From the NCBI GenBank assembly GCA_935421135.1, contig OW285190.1, forward strand, positions 18,858,501 to 18,922,500: a DNA stretch of 64,000 nt, written 5' to 3'. Each line of letters starts with the position of its first letter. The stretch's first letter is position 1. Of the stretch, positions 1-11,575 are shown one piece after another. The notes under the pieces were generated by a model. It searched no databases, was not told the origin of the DNA, and was given only the letters and a program-made list of their open reading frames with translations. The DNA comes from Bugulina stolonifera (lineage: Eukaryota > Bryozoa > Gymnolaemata > Cheilostomatida > Bugulidae). A program made the position numbers and the translations under genes.

Positions 1-2232
1 CAACTTCAAGCGTGTGGTTAAAAGAGGAAGCAGACGGAACTGCCTGAGGTGAGGGGATTGTGGAAATGAATAACAATTAAGTTAAAAGTACCCAAGGATT
101 ACAATACATGTATCAGTAACATATCGTGTTACCTGACATATGGTGTAATATATTACCTGACTTTTGAGGAAGGATAGTGCACCTGACATGCCGGTTGATT
201 ATAAGCTAAATATAAGTAGCAGTTAAAGATGTGAACATGATGTGAGCGATAAGAGGTAAGCGAGCGTGAAGACAACTCCTACTAATGTTAGAATAATATT
301 TATAGTAGGGAAGATCTAGAAGGAAATAAAGCTTTTGGTTGGGGTACACAAGAGTTTGACTACCCTAGTCACCTTAGTTGGAGTTGTCTTCTTTTCCTCT
401 CAAACCATTTACATGTACTTCTCATGGCTAAGTACAAGTAGTTTATAAAATGATACTTGTAAGGCTACCTGATCCATTCTTAAATGACATAGGATTCCCT
501 TACTCTTAGTTTGCATGCATACTGTATTTCTCAGTAACAACGGCTAAATTCACACTATGAAACAATCTGTATATGTATTTCAGGGCGAGATCCATGTTTG
601 CTAGGTTAATCAGCAACTGTGAAAGAATTGATGTGCCGAAAAACTTATTTCAAGCCGTCAGATACACTAATCTCTTCCTCCGTCACTGTAGGAACACAGG
701 CGTGGAATTCCCATCAGACGGTGATTAGACTAGATATATTGCAGCTTGCATAGTTTTATTAAAATTTAAATAGTAACTTGTCTACACTTATTATAGCAAC
801 CGAGTCTCTACACCAATTACATGATCAGGAAATGTGACAAACTATTTTGTTGAGAATTTCATGAATTATGCAATGCAATCGTTTACATCTTGTATTTATC
901 ATTACAATGAAGTAATTGCATGTAAGGGCACTGCATTTAGCCAACCTCTGTCAGTTTTTGCTGTAGATTACTCAGCTAAAAACACCTGTAATATCTATTA
1001 GTCAAGGAATCTATCTTTTGAGCAGTCAGAGACTTGTTTCACATTAGTCAAAATATCAGTCCTTGACTGAGGTTTGAACCCGGGACCTCTATGGCAGATA
1101 ATTGCCTAGTTCAGTGAACAGAACATGCTATCAGTTACCACTAAGCCAGCTCAGCAACCTTCTAAAGGTAGACATGCGCTGAGCCAACTGCACATCAGGT
1201 AGCCAGTGTATTATGGCCGCCTTGCTCTATATAAGGGGTTAAGAGGTTTAGCAAGTAGCATATAGTATGTTCTGTTCATTGTGCTAGGCGATTAGCTGCC
1301 ATAGAGGTCCCGCGTTCAAGCCTCAGTCAAGGACTGATATTTTGACTAATGTGAAACAAGTCTCTGACTGCTCAAAAGATAGATTCCTTGACTAATAGAT
1401 ATCACAGTTCACTCAAAGCCCGTCTACTGCTCACTGGTGAAGCCTCCTTTTATAAGGTTGCTGGGCAGTGTAGTGGGTAGCATGTTCTGTTCACTGTGCT
1501 AGCTGATTATGTGCCATATAGAGGCCCCTGGTTCAAACTATGGTCAAGGACTGGTATTTTCACTGTTGTCAAATAAGTCTCTGACTGCTCGTCATATAAA
1601 ATCCTTGCCTAAAAACATCATTTGCAGCTTTGTATAGCACTATTTTACATGCAAATGAATATTATTGTATATTGAGTAGCAATTAGTTGTGTATTAAACA
1701 GTGTGTTGTACTGCTGTAGGGTGTGGATTGGTAGCAGAATGTTTCCAAGATTTATTTACCAAAAGAAGCACTCGGATTGCTTGGTAAGTTAACAAAATAT
1801 ACTTATACGTTTCTCTGCCATGTATATTTTATAGCAATGATTCACATAAAATGGTTAGAGATCAGCTAGTGATGTTGTCATGTCATCAAAACACCAGGTT
1901 TACCCAGCAGAGATGTAACAGGTTGTAATTACATGTATATAATCACAATGATCCAGTTATTGACCTAGAAGTATATTCATCCCAATTGATGATACATAGA
2001 TTAGAGAAGTTTTCCATATTACAATAATTTTTCTATTACTTTCAGCAATGACGTTGATAAAGTAGATTCTTGTTACAAGAAAGCAACGGCAGATGGGTGT
2101 GAGACAGCGGAGCGTTTCCGTCAACTGACAATAGTACAGACTGTGCCAGAGCTCTGTCCTTCTGGCATATACAGACCAGAAGGGCGAATTCTGCCAAAAT
2201 GTCGAAAAGTTAGAGCTAAGGCTATTAAGTAG
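1..2232 (+). CDS. Copy 1: secreted 12-Cys family protein, 5' part outside the window
   Basis: This is the 3' part of a family member; exons 1-3 and most of exon 4 lie before the window. Coding exons seen are 1-48 (end of exon 4), 584-720 (exon 5), 1720-1783 (exon 6) and 2046-2232 (exon 7, TAG stop). All junctions are GT-AG with phases 2, 1 and 2, as in the paralogues. The visible protein contains the end of the C-x13-C module, the stretch ending VEFPSDG, then GCGLVAECFQDLF, and a last exon with the CPSG motif and a basic tail. No break is visible in these exons. Exon lengths (137, 64, 187) equal those of copy 2 exactly. The product is expected to be secreted, inferred from copy 2, because the signal peptide is not in view. 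Function unknown. Confidence 0.85.
268..391. mobile_element. MITE-like inverted repeat in intron 4 of copy 1
   Basis: A 124-bp segment is bounded by perfect 12-bp inverted repeats, GAAGACAACTCC at the left and GGAGTTGTCTTC at the right, with no coding capacity. A diverged version lies at the same place in copy 2 (5419-5550), so the insertion predates that duplication. Similar termini flank much shorter hairpins at 28993-29050, 47519-47559 and 48818-48861. It resembles a non-autonomous DNA transposon, but no target-site duplication was established. Confidence 0.5.
1012..1170 (-). mobile_element. tRNA-derived SINE (left arm of inverted pair)
   Basis: On the - strand this reads as a tRNA-like head: an A-box-like TGGCTTAGTGGTAACTG and, downstream, a B-box-like GGGTTCAAACC, followed by a tail ending in a GAGCAGTC-type segment (seen on the + strand near 1020). 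The same unit occurs on the + strand at 1240-1400 and 1452-1612 and at other loci here, which is typical of a SINE. It sits in intron 5 of copy 1. Confidence 0.7.
1240..1400 (+). mobile_element. tRNA-derived SINE (right arm of inverted pair)
   Basis: Same SINE as 1012-1170 in the opposite orientation, with a B-box-like core GCGTTCAAGCC at 1312-1322. Its tail, running from the CAGTCAAGGACTG region to the GACTGCTCAAAAGATAG region, is nearly an exact reverse complement of the left element, so the two could fold back on each other in an intronic transcript. Confidence 0.7.
1452..1612 (+). mobile_element. tRNA-derived SINE, third copy
   Basis: A further copy of the same SINE, in the same orientation as the preceding one and more diverged. 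It has an A-box-like GTAGTGGGTAGCATG and a B-box-like GGTTCAAAC, and ends with the GACTGCTCGTC tail. It lies in intron 5 of copy 1, before exon 6. Confidence 0.65.
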
Positions 2233-3323
2233 CCTGAGTGACCTTGTAATCTCCGCCTATACATTTTAACTTGGACTGTCTCAGATTTTATATCTCACTG
2301 CACTGAGCTAGATTTCAGTTGAGCAAATAGAGGATTAAAGTTGCTTCAGTTGTTAAATAAATAGTTGATAGAAACCTAACAGAATTATTTGAACTTTTGA
2401 AATGAGAGGAGGGCTTGTAGAAGAGTAATAATTAATTACTTGACAGGTTTATTGGAGAAACTCTGGCATTTCCACATTCTATAAATCTTTGAATAATGTG
2501 TGTGATTAAAGCTAGGATATGACAAATGCTACTGGCCATGATAGGCCAGAAAAATACAGTTATAGTTGCTATGACTATTTTGCCCCTAATAAATCTACCA
2601 TGGGGACATATTGTAAATTTATAACTTCTGACTGGAGACATACATTGTAATTATAAATATAACAACTGTGAATAATGTTGGTTGTCTGTGTCTGCATGGT
2701 AATGGCATCAAAGGATATTATAGAAGTTTGCAAACACTGAGTAGCACATTAAGTTGTCACTTTATCCAAAGGGTATTGACTTAAGGTGTGATTAGCATTT
2801 AATTAGTGGCACTTCCTGTTAATGTCTATAAATAGCGTAAATTCTACCTGGCTAAAGCACCACAAAAGTACCTGTCTATGAGAAAGATCTAAGAGCACAT
2901 GTCATAGATTAAGCAGACCGTCTATGCATCAAGGAAAAATGAGAGTAATCCAGGCTGTACAGTGCACAAGGTCACAGGCTAAATACGCCATGCATATACA
3001 CTTGTCTGATATTCTAGTTGAATCTGCAGATGCAGTTTTAAGGAGGCAAAGTAAATCACACCAATATGGAAACCAAAGGTATAGTCATATGTGTGTAACA
3101 CATGAAGTGGTGAATGTTGAAGCAATTTCAAAGCCAAACTGCAGCTTCTACTGCATGCAGTAGAATTCTACCAGTGTGGTGGAGATAACTCCTAGGACTA
3201 CATCAACTTACTGGTATGAAGGTAGCTACTGAACCAGATATAATTTATGGTCTATGCAGTGGATACATTAATAAGTACAACTTTGCTGTAACCACACATA
3301 AATAAGTGTTTAACTACACAGTG
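2233..3323. other. 3' UTR of copy 1 and spacer to copy 2
   Basis: No coding exon is seen here. An AATAAA hexamer lies at 2356-2361, about 125 bases after the stop of copy 1, and is a plausible polyadenylation signal; copy 2 has one in the equivalent place (7482-7487). The whole stretch is strongly similar to 7219-8414 downstream of copy 2, so it belongs to the duplicated unit. Short open frames inside it are not conserved as protein between the two copies. Confidence 0.7.
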
Positions 3324-3331
3324 TATATAAA
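3324..3331 (+). promoter_or_regulatory. TATA box of copy 2
   Basis: TATATAAA, 95 bases before the ATG at 3419. The element and its surroundings are repeated upstream of copy 3 (8415-8422), and a TATA box at similar distance precedes every other complete 5' end in the cluster. Confidence 0.7.
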
Positions 3332-3418
3332 CAGTTGCATGTGTTACATATATTCACATTACTAAGACAGTATCTTGTGATTCACTGCTACACTAACTGC
3401 TACCCACAACTCAAGAAC

Positions 3419-6400
3419 ATGAGTAAGTAAACGTATTATATTATACTTACATGACTATCATTGTGAGTCATAATGGTGTAGTCACACATGTACATGTTAG
3501 AGAAACACTTACAATCATCATGATCTATCATTAGTCTCTGAAAGGTATGTTTAACTGTACATGTACATTCATCTACTATGTGAACACAAATCACGTGAAC
3601 AGTATTCATTGAGAACCTATCAGTTGATTTCCATTCCAAGAAATCACACACAAATTGAATCTGTTTATTTTATCTTTTGTGTAATACATAATAATAAAGT
3701 TCTGGAACCTTTTTTAAACACGGAGATTGCTTTAAGCTAACACTGTATATTAGGATGTAAGTGCTGTAACAGCTGTTGTAACCGCAGGCTGTTGTAACTG
3801 CAGCTGTTGTACCCGTGCTGTACCTGTGCTGTATCTGTGCTGTATCTGTGCTGTATCTGTGCTGTATCTGTGCTGTATCTGTGCTGTATCTGTGCTGTAT
3901 CTGTGCTGTATCTGTGCTGTATCTGTGCTGTACCAGTGCTGTACCAGTGCTGTATCTGTGCTGCATCTGTGCTGGATCTGTGCTGTATGTGTCGAAGTGT
4001 GAAAACCAAATAAACAGAAGTGAGTAGCCACTGATTCTCAGAACACTTAATGAAACAAGTATAATTTATTTGTAGTAAAACTGAGGGTTCTTCTTAGTTT
4101 TCTGGTTCTGCTACTAGTAGTAGTTGGTAAGTAGTCTGCAGTTCTGTGTCATGAAGTTAATTGTTAAATCAGCTGATCATAGCTCAGAGTAGAGGAAAAA
4201 GTTCTACATGCCAGATGTTCTATCTGTAAGCAGTAAAAATTTAAATATCAATTATATGAAAGTATATTTCATATCAATAACTATGAAATATGTTTATCGG
4301 TAAAGACTGCATGATATTTATTGCTGTTACAAATTTGTTTCATTGTTGGAATTACCAATATTCAGATAGTAATAAAGTAACCTACATGTGTGCAAAAGCA
4401 TTGGCATATATATATGTCTATGTCTATATTTACTGATGATATTATTTAACAGGTGTCTGCAGTGCTTCTGGTGCTAAACCTGGTGGAGAGACTAAGGAAA
4501 GTACATGTAAATATACATGTATATTAATAATAGTACAAGACGCATTTATTATATAGATTTATTTAAATTTATATAGATTTATTAGGAAATAAATCTATTT
4601 AAAAATGCGTCTTGCACTACTATTCATAATAAAAATATTACCCCAGACCAACATTTTTCAATATACATGCATATACTATTATCTGTAAACTATCAATACA
4701 TCAATACCATTAAGCACTGATTAAACATTTTTGTAGGTTTTGATGATGGTTGCATATTGCATTTATAAATCGTACGCTGGTTTGGCGCATTGAAAGTAGA
4801 TACATGTAGTATACGGCGAGCAGCATTGAATTTGAAAAAGTTCCATAACTTATTAGCCTATTGTTTTGGTACAGCTTGTGAAGAAAAAAGGTTCAACGGT
4901 TTCTGCAAATTCAAGCGTGTGGTTAAAAGAGGAAGCAGACGGAACTGCCTGAGGTGAGGGGATCTTGACAGTGAATAAATAGGTTAATGGTACCCAGAAA
5001 TAGAAAAAGTACATGTAGGTTAAAATTACCATACATTATCACTCAGTAACAGGCACTGACGATAAATTTAATTATACACATACAAGGTTGCAAGGCAGGT
5101 TGGATCCCCTGCGTGGTACAAAGACCCAGTAGTTGTAGACATCAGCAGGATTCAAACCCTGGACTTTCAGTGCTTTTGCGCCTCGGGGCAGGAGCTCAAA
5201 CAAACTGAGCCACCTCCTACTCCTAGTAGCAATATACATGTACACACCAGTAACATATCATGTAACATATCGCGTGATGTATCATGCGGTAATCATGTAG
5301 AAGGGTAGTGTTGACATGCCAATTCATCATTATATTGCTAAATAGGGATAGTGGGGGTAGTAGGGGTAGTGGTAAAATACATAAGTGTGATGTGAGAGAT
5401 AAAATGGCGCGAGAGCGTAAAGACACCTCCAATTAACCTTAGAACACCTATGATGGAAAGGAGCTAGATAGAAGTAAAGATTTTTGTTGGCAGTTGGGGT
5501 AAACAAAAGTTGGATTTCTAGCATTAGCAATCTTAGCTGGAGCTGTCTTCTTTTTTTCTCATGTCATTTTATTCTCAATTCACACTCACGTCTTTTACTA
5601 CTACAGGTTAAATAATTTATAACCTGATATTTGCAAAGTTATCTGATCTATTTTTAAATGATTTGTAAGTAGTATCTATCCCGATACTGTTAACTTACAT
5701 ACATACTATATTCCTCAGTAATAACGGCCGAATCTACAGCGTGAAATAATATGCATGCGTATTTCAGGGCGAGATCCATGTTTGCTAGGTTATCCAGCAA
5801 CTGTGAAAGAATTGATGTGCCGAAAGGCGTATTTCAAGCCATCAGATACACTAATCTCTTCCTGCGTCACTGTAGGAACACAGGCGTGGAATTCCCATCG
5901 GACGGTGATTAGACTACATTATATCATAGCTTGCATAGTTTCATTAAAATTTGAATATTAACTTGTCCACACTATTACATGAATAGTAATCAATTCTCTA
6001 TGCCACTTACGATGTACATTATCAGGAAATCTGACCAAGTTATGTTTTTGGAACTTTCATACACTATGTAGCACAATAATGTACAACTTGTATTTATCAT
6101 TACAATGAAGTGAATCACATGTATTTAGCCAAATCCTGTCATTTTTCCTGTAGACCATTTATATGTAGTTGTTGATACGTGCGATATTTGTAGCTTTGTG
6201 CTGGATGGCTAATTTGGCCACTTTTATATATTATTTTTTAGTCTTGAAATTTATCTTTTGAGCAGTCAGAGACTTGTTTCACATTCAGTGAAAACACCAG
6301 TCTTTGACTGGGGTTTGAATCTGGGGCCTCTATGGCACCTAATTGCCTAGCACAGCAGACAGTACATGCTATCAGTTACCACTAAACCAGTGAAGCAACC

Positions 6401-7218
6401 TTTTGGAAAGAAGTTTCACCAGTGAGTAGTAGATGTGCTCTGAGCCAATTGCACACAAGGCACCCCTCGTATTGTGCCCTCCTTGCTGTATATCAGGTGT
6501 TAAGGGGGTTGGCGTGTACGATGTTCTGCTCACTGTGCTAGGTGATTATGTGCCATAATAGAAGTCCCCTGGTTCAAACTATAGTCAAGGACTGGTATTT
6601 CCACTAATGTGAAATATAAGTCTCTGACTGCTCAATATATAAATTTCTTGTCTAAAACACCATTAGTAGCTTTGTATAACACTATCTTACATGCAAATAA
6701 ATATATTGTGCAATTATTATTGTGTATTAAATAGCGTGTTGTACTGCTGTAGGGTGTGGGTTGACTGCAGAATGTTTCCAAGATCTCTTCACTAAAAGAA
6801 GCACTCGGATCGCTTGGTAAGTTAACAAAATGTACTTACACATATCTCTGCAATCTACATTTTATAAAAATAGTTCACATAAAATGGTTAGAGATCAGCT
6901 AGTGATGTTGTTGTGTCCACAAGACACCAGATTTATCCAACGACCTACATGTAGATGTGTATTTATCCCTATTGATGATAACCATATTACAGAAGTCCTC
7001 CATCTTACAATAATTATTCTGTTGCTTTCAGCAATGATGTTGATACAGTGGATTCCTGTTACAAGAAAGCAACGGCAGATGGATGTGAGACAGCGGAGCG
7101 TTTCCGTCAACTGACAATAGAAATGGCCGTGCCAGAGCTCTGTCCTTCTGGCATATACAGACCAGAAGGCCGTGTTCTACCTAAATGTCGGAAAGTTAGA
7201 GCAAAGTCTATGAAGTAG
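3419..7218 (+). CDS. Copy 2: secreted 12-Cys family protein, intact (189 aa)
   Basis: Seven coding exons: 3419-3422, 4076-4126, 4453-4500, 4875-4953, 5768-5904, 6753-6816 and 7032-7218 (TAG). They sum to 570 nt with all junctions GT-AG and phases 1-1-1-2-1-2. Exon 1 contributes only ATG plus one base. The N-terminus MIKLRVLLSFLVLLLVVV is a clear signal peptide. A short linker with one extra cysteine (GVCSASG) follows, then the 12-Cys domain from TCEEKRFNGFC to LPKC and a basic tail. No membrane segment other than the signal is visible. The protein should be exported; its activity is not known. The gene is the middle unit of three tandem repeats of about 5 kb and is the only one both complete in the window and intact. 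Introns 1, 3, 4 and 5 carry a minisatellite, a MITE, a SINE and a SINE pair. I did not recognise the fold; confidence in the exon structure is high. Confidence 0.88.
3815..3990 (+). repeat. 11-bp minisatellite in intron 1 of copy 2
   Basis: About 15 tandem copies of an 11-bp unit, CTGTGCTGTAT, with a few variants (CTGTACC, CTGCATC) at the edges. Because 11 is not a multiple of 3, all frames stay open and yield spurious repetitive proteins. The matching spot in copy 3 (near 8840-8870) has only one or two units, so the array expanded after the duplication. Confidence 0.9.
4530..4633. mobile_element. MITE-like insertion in intron 3 of copy 2
   Basis: A segment of about 100 bp with terminal inverted repeats: an ATTAATAATAGTACAAGACG-type left end and a right end reading CGTCTTGCACTACTATTCAT, around an AT-rich core. 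Copy 3 lacks it at the corresponding intron position (near 10240), where the flanking sequence is continuous. It therefore looks like a recent non-autonomous DNA transposon insertion specific to copy 2. Confidence 0.6.
5092..5228 (-). mobile_element. tRNA-derived SINE or tRNA pseudogene in intron 4 of copy 2
   Basis: On the - strand the A-box-like TGGCTCAGTTTG (5200-5211) is followed by a B-box-like GGTTTGAATCC (5148-5158) at tRNA spacing. The head resembles a tRNA with a variable arm but does not form a convincing intact tRNA. The insertion is absent from copies 1 and 3 at the same intron position. It is a different SINE from the one at 1012-1612. Confidence 0.55.
5419..5550. mobile_element. 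MITE-like inverted repeat in intron 4 of copy 2
   Basis: Counterpart of 268-391, with mutated ends (AAAGACACCTCC on the left, GGAGCTGTCTTC on the right). Copy 3 lacks it because of a larger deletion of intron 4. Confidence 0.45.
6248..6405 (-). mobile_element. tRNA-derived SINE (left arm), intron 5 of copy 2
   Basis: Same family and orientation as 1012-1170. The B-box-like sequence on the - strand is the complement of GGTTTGAATCTGGGGCC. It faces the element at 6490-6650. Confidence 0.65.
6490..6650 (+). mobile_element. tRNA-derived SINE (right arm), intron 5 of copy 2
   Basis: Same family as 1240-1400, diverged (GGTTCAAACTATAG in place of the B-box consensus), ending in the GACTGCTC tail. 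Together with 6248-6405 it forms an inverted pair in the same intron as in copy 1, so the pair was probably present before duplication. Confidence 0.65.
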
Positions 7219-8414
7219 CTTGAGTGACCCTCCAATCTCCATCTATACATTTTAACTGGCTAAGATTTTAGATCTCACTGAACTGAGCTAGTTTTTGGTT
7301 AGCACATAGTGTGAACAGATTGGACCTACACAGAGTAACCTCTTAAACATAGATAGAAAAAGAGAATTGTTTTATGTACTCTGGTATTCTCCCTAGCTGC
7401 GGTGTCACTAATAGCAGCAAGATGCTGTCTGGGAGTGCTTTAGTTGCACAAATAGAGGATTAAAATTGTGTTCAGGTGATAAATAAATAGTTGATAGAAT
7501 TTTAATAGAAATATTTGAACTTCTAAAGTGAGGGGAACATTTAGAAGAGTAATAATTAATAACTTGGCAGATTTATTGGAGAAATTCCGGCTTTTCCATC
7601 TTCTACAAATTTTTGAATAATGTGCGTGATTAAAATTAAAATAATAAAAAACAACAAGTACTAGTGGCCATGGTAGGCCAGAAAAATATAGGCTATACAT
7701 TGTAGTTGCTATGACTATTTTGCCCCTAATAAATTTATCTTGGGGCCATATTGTTAATTACAACACCTGACTGGCAGGCATTTATAAAACATAAAACCTG
7801 TGATTAATGTTGATTATCTGCCGTCTGGTATTGGCATCAAAGGAGTCAGAAGGTAGCTGTTTGAGTGCTAGAGGTTTGCTAACTCGGAGTACCACAATAA
7901 GTTGTCACTTTATCAAAAGGGTATTGATCTAAGATGCGTTTCCATTTAAATAGTGGCACTTCCTGTTAATGTCTATAAATAGCGTAAATTTTACCTGGCT
8001 AAAAAAACACCACACAAGTGCCTGTCCCTGAGAAAGCTCTAAGGGCAAAAGCCATGGGTTAAGCAGAACACCTATGAATCAAGGAGAAATTGTAATCCAG
8101 GCTGTACAGCGCACAGGTTCATAGTTGAGTCAGTAGATGCAGCTTCAAGGAGGCAAATTAAATCACACCAACATTGAAATCAAAGGTATAGTCATATGTG
8201 TGTAACACATGAAGTGATGAATGTCCAAGTAATTTCAAAGTCAAGCTGCAGCAGAATTCTACCAGTGTGGTGGAGATAACTCCTAGGAATACATCAACTT
8301 ACTGGTTTGAAGGTAGCTACTAATCAAGATATAATTTATGGTCTATGCTTTGGGTACATTAATAAGTACAACTTTGCTGTAACCACACATAAATGAGTGT
8401 TTAACTACACAGTG
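7219..8414. other. 3' UTR of copy 2 and spacer to copy 3
   Basis: Duplicate of 2233-3323, with a possible polyadenylation signal AATAAA at 7482-7487. No family exon and no other gene recognised. Confidence 0.65.
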
Positions 8415-8422
8415 TATATAAA
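8415..8422 (+). promoter_or_regulatory. TATA box of copy 3
   Basis: TATATAAA, 99 bases before the ATG at 8514, in a block nearly identical to that upstream of copy 2. The promoter is thus preserved although the gene downstream is broken. Confidence 0.65.
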
Positions 8423-9834
8423 CAGTTGCATGTGTCCCACACATTCACATTACTAAGACACTAGTATTTTTGTGGTTCGCTGCTACACTGACTGCTACCC
8501 TAAACTCAATAAGATGAGTAAGTAAACATATTATATTATATTTACATGCATCATTGCGAATTATAATGGTGTAGTCATACATTTACGTATTAGAGAAATA
8601 CTTACATTCATCATGATCTATCATTAGTCTCTGAAAGGTATGATTAACTGTACATTCATCTACTATTATGTACATGTGGACACAAGTCATTGAGAACGTA
8701 CTAATTGATTTTCATTCTAAGAAATCACACACAAATTGAATCTGTTTATTTCATCTTTTGTGTAATACGCAATAACCAAGTTTGGGAACCTTCTTCGAAC
8801 CCGCAAATTGCTTAAGCTAACATTGCATATCAGGATGTGAGTGCTGTAACTGCAGTGCTGTATGTGTGAAAGCGTGCAAGTGAAACAAACAGAACTGAGT
8901 AGCTCTTGATTCTCAAAACACTTAATGAAACAAGTATAATTTATTTGTAGTAAAACTGGAGGTTCTTCAGTGTTTTCTGGTTCTGCTACTAGTAGTACTA
9001 GTTGGTAAGTAGTCTACAGATCCGTGTCATGAAATATTATTACCTTTCAGAGCCGTTTAATCAGCTGATCATAGCTCAGAGTAGAGGAACATCTACATAA
9101 CTCACTTTTAATACCAGGTGTTCTATCTTTAAGTAGTACAAACTTATATAGCATAATTTTTAATACTTAGATTGATACATCAATATGCAGTTTGTAATAA
9201 TAACCAGTGGTGTGTGCCAGTTTTATTTTGGAAACTCAAGTTTTCATGGCCAACTCTTAGTTGCGACTCTTCAAGTTACAAGGCAATTCTTTCAGTGACA
9301 GATCAAAACTTTCAAGTTACAAGTTAAATATTTACATGTCCCCAGAAACTCAAGTTTTCGTCAAGTTATCCAAGTTAACTACAAGCAAGTTTTAATTAAA
9401 TTCTTTTCTTGCTTAACTCGAGTCTTTTTATAGAGTTATTGGGTTATTATTTATCTTATGGTGAAATTTTGTTAGGAAATGGTGTTATTACAAGTTCAAA
9501 TTTCAAAGCAAAATGTCACAGTTTTAGTGCAAAATGTGTTATAATTGTGGTTGTGGTTGGTGGTTATAACTGTGGTATTCATTACAATTCACAGCTGCCC
9601 AATGAAAACTCGAGTTTTTGAATGTTTCAACATAATGATGTGTGAGTTGAGAGTCTTTGATCATAGCCATAATTGAATTTCAATTCAAGTTACAAGTTTT
9701 TGGCAGCTGCATATTCAAGTCACGAGTTTATATAATAAGGCATAAAATGTTGCTTGAATTAACTCGAGTGAGAGTCTTGAACTCAAGTCTAGCATCTCTC
9801 ATAATAACTATGAAATATCTTTATGGACAAAAAC

Positions 9835-9950
9835 TGTCCTGTTTAGAACTTTCCTGTTGTGAAACGTCCTGTTTAGAACTTTCCTGTTGTGAAACGTCCT
9901 GTTTAGAACTTTCCTGTTGTGAAACGTCCTGTTTTGAACTGTCTTGTTCG
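9835..9950 (+). repeat. 30-bp minisatellite in intron 2 of copy 3
   Basis: Three perfect copies (9841-9930) of a 30-bp unit beginning GTTTAGAACTTTCCTG, with partial units on both sides. It makes an apparent 110-residue frame with an ELSCCETSCL repeat that is an artefact. Related GAACTGTCCTG/CAGGACAGTTC words recur around 15170-15360. Confidence 0.85.
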
Positions 9951-10566
9951 AAATGTCCCTTTACCGAAAAAAAATTATATCAAGAGTAACTGAAATGCAT
10001 GGACTTTGCTAGCTGCTGGCATAAATTTCCGAATTTCTACAGTTTTTCAGGTTTTACACAAGCACTTCTGGCCATGATAAAAGGAGTGTAAGGCTGTCAC
10101 CTAGACCCAGGTACCTGTATAGCTAGCAGCATCTGCATGTATATAATATATACACTGTACTAATTGTATTATTTAACAGGTGTCTGCAGTGCTTCTGGTG
10201 TCAAACATGGTGAAGAGACTAAGGAGAGTAAATATGTTTATTATTCTCTTTAAACTATCAATACAGGAATATCTTGAACCAATGTGGGTCTTGTCGACTT
10301 TTGGTGGTGATCACATAATATTTTAATTGTAAACCCTGGGCTGGTTTTGTGTATTGACAGCAGATAACAGGGAGAGCTCTTGAAAACTTCTAGAACTTAC
10401 TAAGTTTAACCTATTGTTTTCGTTACAGCGTGTGAAGCAAAAAAGTTCAACGGCTTCTGTAACTTCAAGCGTGTGGAACCAGACGGAACTGCCTGAGGTG
10501 AGGGGATTATGACAGTGAATAACAAAGTTAATGGTACCCAAGGGTTAGAATATATGTATCAGCAAC

Positions 10567-10670
10567 ATATCGTGTAATAAATTACGTGACACATTGTGTA
10601 ATATATTACGTGACACATCGTGTGATATATTACGTGACACATGGTCTAATATATTAGGTGAGTTTCGTGT
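10567..10670 (+). repeat. 24-bp tandem repeat in intron 4 of copy 3
   Basis: About four imperfect 24-bp units of the form ATATATTACGTGACACATCG. Copies 1 and 2 have only one or two diverged units at the same intron position (near 121-170 and 5250-5280), so the array expanded in copy 3. Confidence 0.75.
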
Positions 10671-11424
10671 CATAATGTAGCGACTTTTCATTTTGAGAAA
10701 GAATAATGCAGTTGACATGCCAATCCATCTCATCGTGATAAATGAAGAGTTATTATTAAATATATAATTATATATAAATTACAATTATCTAATCCATTCA
10801 CAAATGGTGTAGTGTCCCCTTACTGTTAATTTACATGCATATTTTTTCAGCAAAATAACCAAGTTGATAATATGGGACAATCTGCTTGTGTGTTTCAGGG
10901 CCAGATCCATGTTCAGTAGCATAATGGGCAACTGTGAAAAAATCGATGTGCCAAAAAACTTATTTTAAGCCATCAGATACAGTAATCTCTTCCTCCGTCG
11001 CTGTAGGAACACAGGCGTGGAATTCCCATCAGACTACATAAATAGCTCACATAGTTTACGTGCTAATAAATACTGACTATATTAGATAGTCATCCCAGTG
11101 CAGGGTGTGGTTAATATATATGTTACACAGTGTGTTGCACTGCTGTAGGTTGTGGGTTGATCTCCGAATGTTCCCAAGATCTATTCACTAAAAGATACAC
11201 TCGGATTGCTTGGTAAGTTAACAATATTTGGGGCAGTGAGACTCATGAAATGTCTGTCTCAGCATTACTTAAAACAGGAAGTGTACATTTATGAAATAAT
11301 ATGATCTCTGCCATCCAATAGCTCATATAATTGTATTTTCATTAAGCAATTACAGTCTGGAAATCTCTCACCTACGGTACATTGTTATGAGATAGGTGAG
11401 AGCGGAGTTTCCTTTTTTAAGGAT

Positions 11425-11575
11425 GCTGAAATGGTGCAGTGGTACTGTTTTCTGACCACTGTACGAGGCAATTAGGTGCCCTAGAGGCGACCAATCAGGG
11501 ATAGGCTATTTTCACAGATGTGGAACCAAGTCCCTGGCTGCTCAGGAAAACTCCTTACAGCAAAAACTTTGGCAA
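11425..11575 (+). mobile_element. Diverged tRNA-derived SINE in intron 6 of copy 3
   Basis: Resembles the SINE at 1452-1612: A-box-like TGGTGCAGTGGTACTG, a degenerate B-box, and a TGGCTGCTCAGG-like tail. It is a single copy and not part of an inverted pair. Confidence 0.5.

Noticed and set aside
3670..4031. Several overlapping long frames on both strands with CCICAVSVLYL-like or QHRYSTDTA-like repeats
   Set aside because: All arise from an 11-bp minisatellite in intron 1 of copy 2; the array is nearly absent in copy 3.
5092..5228. Functional tRNA gene on the - strand
   Set aside because: A and B boxes are present, but the arms do not pair well enough for a mature tRNA; better read as a SINE head.
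9657..9989. 110-residue frame with ELSCCETSCL repeats
   Set aside because: Produced by a 30-bp minisatellite inside intron 2 of copy 3; no homologue in copy 2.
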